Shown here: positions 56,103 through 61,618 of the stretch, in pieces | How positions within the stretch are numbered: the first letter of the stretch is position 1 | How the letters are laid out: each line of letters begins with the position of its first letter | From: an uncultured Bacteroidales bacterium | Lineage (GTDB): Bacteria; Bacteroidota; Bacteroidia; Bacteroidales; Muribaculaceae | Assembly: GCA_902792435.1 (NCBI GenBank) | Contig: CADAZN010000028.1 | Location: 1 to 61,618 of the forward strand | DNA: 61,618 nucleotides | Reading direction: 5' to 3' | The notes under the pieces: generated by a model | Seen by the model: only the letters and a program-made list of their open reading frames with translations | Told to the model about the DNA's origin: nothing | The model's database searches: none | Position numbers and translations under genes: made by a program

Positions 56103-57506
56103 ATGGAGCATATCGAAATAAAAATAGTCACCGACACTGATGTCATTCCGCGTGGTTATATAGCATCAGAACCCAATGACGTATATCAATTGATATATGG
56201 AATAATGGTATATTCTAACGATACTGCCACTTACAATCTCCTCATTGAATTGTGTAATGATTACCCTCTAGATATAATAAAGAAGGCAAGATTAAAGGTA
56301 TGGGAACGAGTTGTGAAGGAAACGATAGAACGCATTCACGACATATTAAAACCAATTGACCAGAATATGGCGTGCCAGTTAGTTGTTCCATTTATGGGCA
56401 TTGATGATAACATCAACAACATTCTGTCCCATTATGAGGTCGCATTAAGCATGATACGTGATTTGCTGAGTCGAGTATTAATTCCACTTGACTATGTCAA
56501 GAAGGTGGAAAATCGAAGTGTTTTTTTGCGATTACCCGAATTAGATTATAAAACTAACACTATTTTGGCAAAAGATATGCAAAGTAGTGGACAGTATAAA
56601 ATTGCGGGACTTAAATATTATTTTATAAATTATTTGTTTAAATCACTTTACCCAGTATCCTGGTCAGGAAACAGATTGGGACATTATAAGGAACTGCGTG
56701 CTCATGTAGGCAAAGATGCTATTGACTATGAATACAAGGATAAGGGGCAGTTTGTGTATTCGCTGTTTTTGAATACACAAAATCCTACCAGCATAACAGA
56801 CAATGAGGATGAAAACACAGATACTATAGAGGAAGAAGCCAAAGAGAGCGAGGACACAGATGATATTAACATAGACGATAGTGCTGATAAGGAGCATCAA
56901 CTCACAACTCAATTCAAGGATTCTCTTTCACGTGCGTTGGTAAATGAAATGAGCATAAGGGGCATCCTGCCCGATAAGGAAATTGAGCGGTATTTTAATA
57001 CATTGAGAGTCGATTATTCCAACAAAGACGACCTAGACGACAACTATGATTTCTTTGTTAATCGCTCAACTAAGTTATACGCCAAGGACAAGCAACAATT
57101 TATTGAAGACTTCCAATCGTATCTCTCTCGAATTGAGGTCGAGAGAGAGAAACGAGAGGCTAAAGAATCAAAACTAAGGGAAGAAAAGATGACGACAGAA
57201 TGGAATCCAGGTGGCATTAACATGAATAGATTGGTGGGCGCATTGTTTTTCTTGCTTGAAGGCGACACAAGAGATTTCAATGCGAAGTATGTTGAAAGAA
57301 TTGTTAACTATTTCCTATACGGTGATAGTCCTAGAGATATGGGCAATAGCACTACTATAAACAAGTATGCAACCCGCCTTTGCACAGCACGAAGGCAGAA
57401 AAAAAACATTTCTTCTTTTCAAGGCTTTGAGAAGTTTGACACACAAGAGTATTTGAGGGAGATTCTCAAGTCATATGGCATGGAAATCCCCCCAATGCTT
57501 CAATGA
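56103..57506 (+). CDS. Large unknown island protein
   Basis: This 467-residue soluble protein has no signal peptide. Residues 1-225 are mixed alpha/beta, about 235-265 are a highly acidic linker (ENTDTIEEEAKESEDTDD), and 270-467 are helical with a coiled coil (about 345-375). The last part (INKYATRLCTARRQKKNISSF) is basic. No catalytic motif is seen. Its start is fixed by a promoter with operator-like repeats, so its expression seems tightly controlled. It may be a regulator or defence protein of the island, but this is inference. Confidence 0.65.
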   Translation: MEHIEIKIVTDTDVIPRGYIASEPNDVYQLIYGIMVYSNDTATYNLLIELCNDYPLDIIKKARLKVWERVVKETIERIHDILKPIDQNMACQLVVPFMGIDDNINNILSHYEVALSMIRDLLSRVLIPLDYVKKVENRSVFLRLPELDYKTNTILAKDMQSSGQYKIAGLKYYFINYLFKSLYPVSWSGNRLGHYKELRAHVGKDAIDYEYKDKGQFVYSLFLNTQNPTSITDNEDENTDTIEEEAKESEDTDDINIDDSADKEHQLTTQFKDSLSRALVNEMSIRGILPDKEIERYFNTLRVDYSNKDDLDDNYDFFVNRSTKLYAKDKQQFIEDFQSYLSRIEVEREKREAKESKLREEKMTTEWNPGGINMNRLVGALFFLLEGDTRDFNAKYVERIVNYFLYGDSPRDMGNSTTINKYATRLCTARRQKKNISSFQGFEKFDTQEYLREILKSYGMEIPPMLQ

Positions 57507-57569
57507 CGGAATTATCTCTTTGCTTTTGGGAAAAGGTACGAGAAATAGTATCTATTAATGCTATTCTTG

Positions 57570-59063
57570 CTATTTCTTATATTCCGTGTAGGGTTCTGCC
57601 GCTAGGTTTATCTCCTGCTGGGATAAATCGGCATCGATGATGTAGCCCTTTGGCTCGTCATCGTAGTCACCATCGTAATCAGCCCACTGCTCGCATTGTG
57701 CCATCACAATCTCCATTGCTTCTTGAGCCTTCTCAGGGGGATAGTGATATTTCTTGAGCAGTCGCTTCACCATCTTTCTCATTCCAGCACGAGCCGACTC
57801 TTTCTGTTGCCAATCTATTGTGCGGTTTTTGCGTAGTTGCTCTGTGAGTTCCTTGGTCATTGCTACCAGTTCATCATTCTCGTAGGCATCTTTCACTGCT
57901 TGCGGTTTGGTCAAGGCATCGTAGAACGCTTTCTCCTCGTTGTTGAGTCCTAACTCGTTGCCCTCTTCCTCTTGTGCCTTGATTTGCTTCGCCATTTCGA
58001 TAAGTTCCTGAATGACCTCCTCGTTGGTGAGCATACCTTTTAAGTAATTTGAAAGGCTCTGGTTGAGCATTTCCGAGAATTTCTGACTTTGCACGACATT
58101 GGTGCGCTTGAATTGCTTCACTTTGCCTTCAAGCAGATTTTTCAAAATCTCGATAGCGACATTCTTCTCCTTCATCCTGGTAATTTCCTCTATGAAGGCT
58201 GGGTCACTCAACGAGAAATCCTTGTTTGTGTCTTGGAAAAGGTTGATGACCCCTTCGCTCTTAACGCTCTGCTTTAGCAATTCGGTGATTTGGGCATTGA
58301 TTTGCTTGATGGTCATCTTACTTTTGAATGACAAGCGATTAATCAAGGTACGCACCGTGTCGAAATATGCCGATTCCCATTGCTGACTCTCATCGAGAAT
58401 GCTGCGGCATAGTGATTTAGCGTCACGCAACAGCGAGGTTTCTTTCATAAAATTGTCTTTCTCCTTGGCCTTGCTGGGCTGCAATAGGAAGTTCACACCA
58501 CCCTTGATAATCTGCGCCCTCATTCCGTCGCTTGCAGTGTGGAACTGTGAGTAATCGTAGCCGTGCATCATGTCTCGGCACGCCTCCAGATGCTTTTGGA
58601 ATTCCACCAATGCTGTCTTCTTGATATCGGGGTCACCATACTTCTGCTGGTCACGCTTGGTATAGTCGTGCATCGCCTGCTTGAGTGCCGACGCAATGCC
58701 TATATAGTCAACCACCAGTCCACCTGCCTTGCCCTTATACACACGGTTCACACGGCTGATGGCCTGGATGAGGTTTGCTCCGTTCATCGGCTTGAAGACA
58801 TACATCGTGGCAAGGCTCGGCACGTCGAATCCCGTGAGCCACATATCAACCACGATGGCAATTTTCATCTCGTCATTATCAGCCTTGAATCGCTTGCCCA
58901 GTTCTTTCTTGTAGAACTTATTTCCAATGATGTCACGCCATTCTTCGGGGTCGTTGTTGCCACTGGTCATTATCACTTTTACCTTCTCGTTCCAGTCGGG
59001 GTGAATCTCTAGTATCTTCTTGTATATTTTGATTGCAATGGGGCGGCTGTATGCGACTATCAT
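57570..59063 (-). CDS. hsdR: Type I restriction enzyme R subunit, C-terminal part (split hsdR)
   Basis: This 497-residue frame covers the second helicase half (MTSGNNDPEEW, GFDVPSLATMYV, ANLIQAISRVNRVYKGK at about 98-112) and the C-terminal helical part of HsdR (DUF3387-like). It begins at an ATG that coincides with the conserved GKAMIVAYSRP segment and overlaps the stop of the upstream part by four bases. Alone it lacks the nuclease and Walker A; together with 59060-60643 it would be a nearly complete HsdR. Confidence 0.85.
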   Translation of the reverse strand: MIVAYSRPIAIKIYKKILEIHPDWNEKVKVIMTSGNNDPEEWRDIIGNKFYKKELGKRFKADNDEMKIAIVVDMWLTGFDVPSLATMYVFKPMNGANLIQAISRVNRVYKGKAGGLVVDYIGIASALKQAMHDYTKRDQQKYGDPDIKKTALVEFQKHLEACRDMMHGYDYSQFHTASDGMRAQIIKGGVNFLLQPSKAKEKDNFMKETSLLRDAKSLCRSILDESQQWESAYFDTVRTLINRLSFKSKMTIKQINAQITELLKQSVKSEGVINLFQDTNKDFSLSDPAFIEEITRMKEKNVAIEILKNLLEGKVKQFKRTNVVQSQKFSEMLNQSLSNYLKGMLTNEEVIQELIEMAKQIKAQEEEGNELGLNNEEKAFYDALTKPQAVKDAYENDELVAMTKELTEQLRKNRTIDWQQKESARAGMRKMVKRLLKKYHYPPEKAQEAMEIVMAQCEQWADYDGDYDDEPKGYIIDADLSQQEINLAAEPYTEYKK

Positions 59064-60643
59064 CGCCTTGCCCGTGAGTTCGTATTGGTAGAGTCGGCAG
59101 CGAGTATTCCCTCCATGCGTGAGAACTTGTGCTTGCTCTTACTGATTTGCTCCTCGGTTGCACCTTGCTCAGCAAGGTAATCATATTGCTCGTCAATCTG
59201 TCTCAATATGTCCTCGTCGAGGTTTAGGTTTACCACTCGGCTCTCGTAATAAACTGGCACAGTAGCCTTGTCGAGCACACTCTGGGTCATGTCGTAGATG
59301 TTAATGTAGTCGCCAAACACCTCCATTGTGTTGCGGTCACGCTTGGCGATGGGAGTGCCTGTAAAACCAATGAACGACGCATGGGGAAGACTCTTATGGA
59401 TGATACCAGCCGTACCAAGTCGTGCTTCGCCAGTCTCAACATTGATTTTCTCATCGAAGCCATAATGCCCACGGTGCGCCTCGTCGCACATCACGATGAT
59501 GTTGCTGCGCTCGCTCAACGGCTCCTCGCTCTCCTCAAACTTTTGCATCGTAGTGAAGATGATGCCGTTTGCTACACGTTGCGACAGCCATTCTTTAAGA
59601 TGCTGGCGGCTCTGAGCCTGCACTGGAGTCTGACGCAGGAAATCCTTGCAACGAGAGAACTGACCGTAGAGTTGGTCATCGAGGTCGTTACGGTCGGTGA
59701 TGACAATGATGGTGGGTTGCTTCACCCTCGACTGTAGCAGATGGGCATAAAACACCATCGACAGCGACTTGCCACTGCCAGTAGTATGCCAGAACACACC
59801 TATCTTTCCGTCACCTTTCACAGCACGCTCGGTATTGCTGATTGCTGCGCTAACGGCAAAATACTGGTGATAGCCAGCAAGGATTTTACCTGTACGCCCC
59901 TCGTCCTTGTCAAAGCAGATAAAGTTGTGGATAAGGTCGAGCAAACGCTCTTTCTTGAACATACCCTCGAAGAAGGTGTCGTAATCCACCACCTCTGTAG
60001 CCTCGAACTGCCCGTCCTTTGACTTCCACTGCATGAAGCGGTCTTCATTGGCGGTTATGGTGCCTGCCTTGCTCTCGGCCATGTCGCTCATCACGCAGAT
60101 GGCGTTATACACAAACATCTGGGGAATCTCCTTCATGTAGTTGCGGAGTTGACGGTAGGCCTCGCTCACGTCGGTCTCGTCTCTTGAAGGGGATTTCAAC
60201 TCAATGAGCACCAATGGCAGACCATTGATGAAGAGTACCACATCGGCTCGTTTCTCGCTTTTCTCCACATAAGTCCACTGGTTCACCACCTGGAAGGTGT
60301 TGACGTGTGGGTTGTCATAGTCGATAAGGCTGATAATGTCGTGTTTTTCCTTCTTGTCAAAATAGGAGACTGGCAGCCCGTTCTGCAACCAATCCATAAA
60401 CAGTTCATTGCTTTGGAGCATAGAGCCCGCATCGATGTCTCGCAGTTTCTTCATCGCCTCATCAAGGGCGGCTAAAGGTTTGCCGTGGTTGATGGTGGCA
60501 AGGCTGTCACGCAACTGTGCCTCGTGGTAAGGCACGTGGTAATCACGCTCGATGTCGGGACCGTGCAAATATTCATAGCCCAGACTATCTCGTAGCAACT
60601 CTATCAATGCTTGCTCGTAACTGTTTTCGGTGAAGGGTGCCAT
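59060..60643 (-). CDS. hsdR: Type I restriction enzyme R subunit, N-terminal part (split hsdR)
   Basis: This 527-residue frame has the PD-(D/E)xK nuclease (Asp134, Glu148, Lys150 in ADVVLF and LIELKSP), Walker A TGSGKS (288-293), DEAH at 387-390 and GFTGTP at 426-431. After MEGILAADS (510-518) the frame leaves the family sequence, and it stops 9 residues later. The family has about 20 more residues here before ELTGKAM, so an out-of-frame deletion of roughly 50 bases is likely. HsdR cuts unmodified DNA with HsdM/HsdS, which are not in view. Confidence 0.88.
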   Translation of the reverse strand: MAPFTENSYEQALIELLRDSLGYEYLHGPDIERDYHVPYHEAQLRDSLATINHGKPLAALDEAMKKLRDIDAGSMLQSNELFMDWLQNGLPVSYFDKKEKHDIISLIDYDNPHVNTFQVVNQWTYVEKSEKRADVVLFINGLPLVLIELKSPSRDETDVSEAYRQLRNYMKEIPQMFVYNAICVMSDMAESKAGTITANEDRFMQWKSKDGQFEATEVVDYDTFFEGMFKKERLLDLIHNFICFDKDEGRTGKILAGYHQYFAVSAAISNTERAVKGDGKIGVFWHTTGSGKSLSMVFYAHLLQSRVKQPTIIVITDRNDLDDQLYGQFSRCKDFLRQTPVQAQSRQHLKEWLSQRVANGIIFTTMQKFEESEEPLSERSNIIVMCDEAHRGHYGFDEKINVETGEARLGTAGIIHKSLPHASFIGFTGTPIAKRDRNTMEVFGDYINIYDMTQSVLDKATVPVYYESRVVNLNLDEDILRQIDEQYDYLAEQGATEEQISKSKHKFSRMEGILAADSTNTNSRARR

Positions 60644-60658
60644 AACTGTTATAGAGTA

Positions 60659-61618
60659 TTAATTGTTTAAAGATTTATTTGAAATGACCCATATGCATGG
60701 CCATCCTTTTATCTCGTCATCTTCGGCCAGTACGATTTTGTGTCTGTTATTTGCCCACAATATAACGGGAGATGGTCTTTTCTCTTCTAGTAATGGACTA
60801 ATGAAATTAGAAGATAAAAACTGCTGACATTCTTCATTCAATAGGGCATTAATGAAAACGAAAAAACGTTCTCTCTCAGTATAGTAAACAAAGGAATGGT
60901 TATCGTTATTACGCATTAATCTAAACATGTAGTTAATGTAACCTTTGTTTACATTATAAGCCATCATCCCACTGTGAAAGAAACCATATGCGGGGCATGA
61001 AAACTGGACATTGTTAACGTGTACTTGCCCATCATCGTAATGTTCTTTGAAATGCAGATTTGACGTTAATCTTCTGAAGTATGGAATTATCGCAAATTCT
61101 TTTTCTAATTCTTCATGAATGTAACTAGTCAAATCTGTTTTGGTAATAACTTTTGTACCAATGTCCAAATGATGATAAACGGCTTGAGCCTTACATTGCA
61201 TTTTGAAATCATTGGTAACTAACACATCACAGCAAGTAGCATAATAACAGTGTTTAGCGTCTGCGACGAGATTGGATAGCGATTTATCCTTGTGATAGTT
61301 GTGATAATTTAAGGCTAAATAATTCCCAACAAAACGCAACATCTGACCGTTCATGTTCGGCATCTGATTAATGAATTTATTAAAATCAAAATCAGGATTT
61401 ACAATCTTTAAATGGTTCTCCAATGTGTCAAATGCTTCATCTGGATTGGTTCCATGAAAGTTCCTGTAGAACTTTTTTTCATCATCCGATAGCAGTTCAA
61501 ATTGATTCTTATAGTATTCTGAATTTAATAATCCAGATATTTGTTTGGAAAAAAGTCCTAAAGCGTCTTTTAACATTTCCATTGACAAATCAACCAATGG
61601 TGATTCTCCTTCAGTCAC
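60659..61618 (-). CDS. PIN-like domain protein, partial at the window edge
   Basis: The frame begins with GTG at the last base of the window, so the true start may lie outside. Residues about 100-165 show a PIN-like pattern (LVADAKHCYYATCCDVLVTNDFKMQCKAQ, then TKVITKTDL), with Asp residues spaced as in RNA-cutting PIN domains. The rest is unrecognised. It lies 15 bases upstream of hsdR on the same strand, so the two are likely co-transcribed within the restriction locus. Confidence 0.6.
   Translation of the reverse strand: MTEGESPLVDLSMEMLKDALGLFSKQISGLLNSEYYKNQFELLSDDEKKFYRNFHGTNPDEAFDTLENHLKIVNPDFDFNKFINQMPNMNGQMLRFVGNYLALNYHNYHKDKSLSNLVADAKHCYYATCCDVLVTNDFKMQCKAQAVYHHLDIGTKVITKTDLTSYIHEELEKEFAIIPYFRRLTSNLHFKEHYDDGQVHVNNVQFSCPAYGFFHSGMMAYNVNKGYINYMFRLMRNNDNHSFVYYTERERFFVFINALLNEECQQFLSSNFISPLLEEKRPSPVILWANNRHKIVLAEDDEIKGWPCIWVISNKSLNN

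Noticed and set aside
59060-59063. Programmed frameshifting joining the two hsdR parts
   Set aside because: No slippery heptamer is seen at the overlap, and about 20 conserved residues are missing, so a deletion explains the break better.

Overview
The window looks like a chromosomal segment from a gut-type Bacteroidales bacterium, most likely of the Muribaculaceae/Prevotella side of the order. Several things point that way. Nearly every gene is preceded by the Bacteroidota promoter (TTG near -33, TAnnTTTG near -7) and almost none by a Shine-Dalgarno sequence. The genes include a DUF4834 protein beside pssA/psd, a DUF6377 membrane regulator, a sufBCDS cluster, AAA/DUF4143 ATPases, a lysyl-tRNA synthetase with an extra C-terminal domain, and secreted proteins ending in a Por-type sorting tail or a dockerin. 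The family placement is inference; no rRNA gene is present to settle it.

Layout. 1-1.4 kb: 3' part of a secreted multidomain adhesin-like protein. 1.6-18 kb: ordinary core genes (lysS, SlyD-like isomerase, AraC regulator, DUF21/CBS protein, lptC, outer-membrane barrel, FtsB/DivIC-like protein, trmD, phosphoethanolamine transferase, mannose-1-phosphate guanylyltransferase, ruvB, flippase, psd-pssA-DUF4834). 18-18.7 kb: rpsU behind a long structured leader. 18.7-27 kb: starch and accessory region, with a dockerin-tailed GH13 amylase, a retropepsin-like protein, an AAA ATPase, a frameshifted gene with a dockerin tail, a DUF6377 regulator and a DUF559 endonuclease gene bounded by 40-bp inverted repeats. 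27-34.5 kb: gyrB, a Cthe_2159-type lipoprotein, a secreted tyrosine phosphatase, a tiny Arg/His-rich secreted protein and an AAA/DUF4143 ATPase. 34.7-39.6 kb: the suf Fe-S assembly operon. 40 kb: tRNA-Leu(CAG). 40-45 kb: a second DUF4143 ATPase, a DUF2059-like protein, a barrel protein and an MsbA-like ABC exporter. 45-49 kb: lemA followed by four TPM-domain genes. 49-53 kb: an alanine/glycine symporter, a membrane coiled-coil protein, an M48 peptidase and a lipoprotein. 53.2 kb to the end: a genomic island starting at a tRNA with anticodon CAU, carrying an excisionase-like protein, a phosphoribosyltransferase, two unknown proteins, a broken type I restriction subunit (hsdR) and a PIN-like protein cut by the window edge.

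Functionally the core part is envelope-centred: LPS transport (LptC, MsbA-like), lipid A modification (EptA-like), phospholipid synthesis (Psd, PssA), sugar nucleotide supply (ManC-like) and outer-membrane barrels. The accessory parts are starch use and defence or mobile DNA.

The most interesting signals are: the inverted-repeat-bounded DUF559 gene, which looks like a small selfish unit; a perfect anti-SD complement folded into a hairpin at the 5' end of the rpsU leader; two promoter-plus-terminator units without a convincing gene (candidate small RNAs); an exact inverted repeat flanking the promoter of an unknown island gene; and an hsdR split into two ATGA-coupled reading frames.
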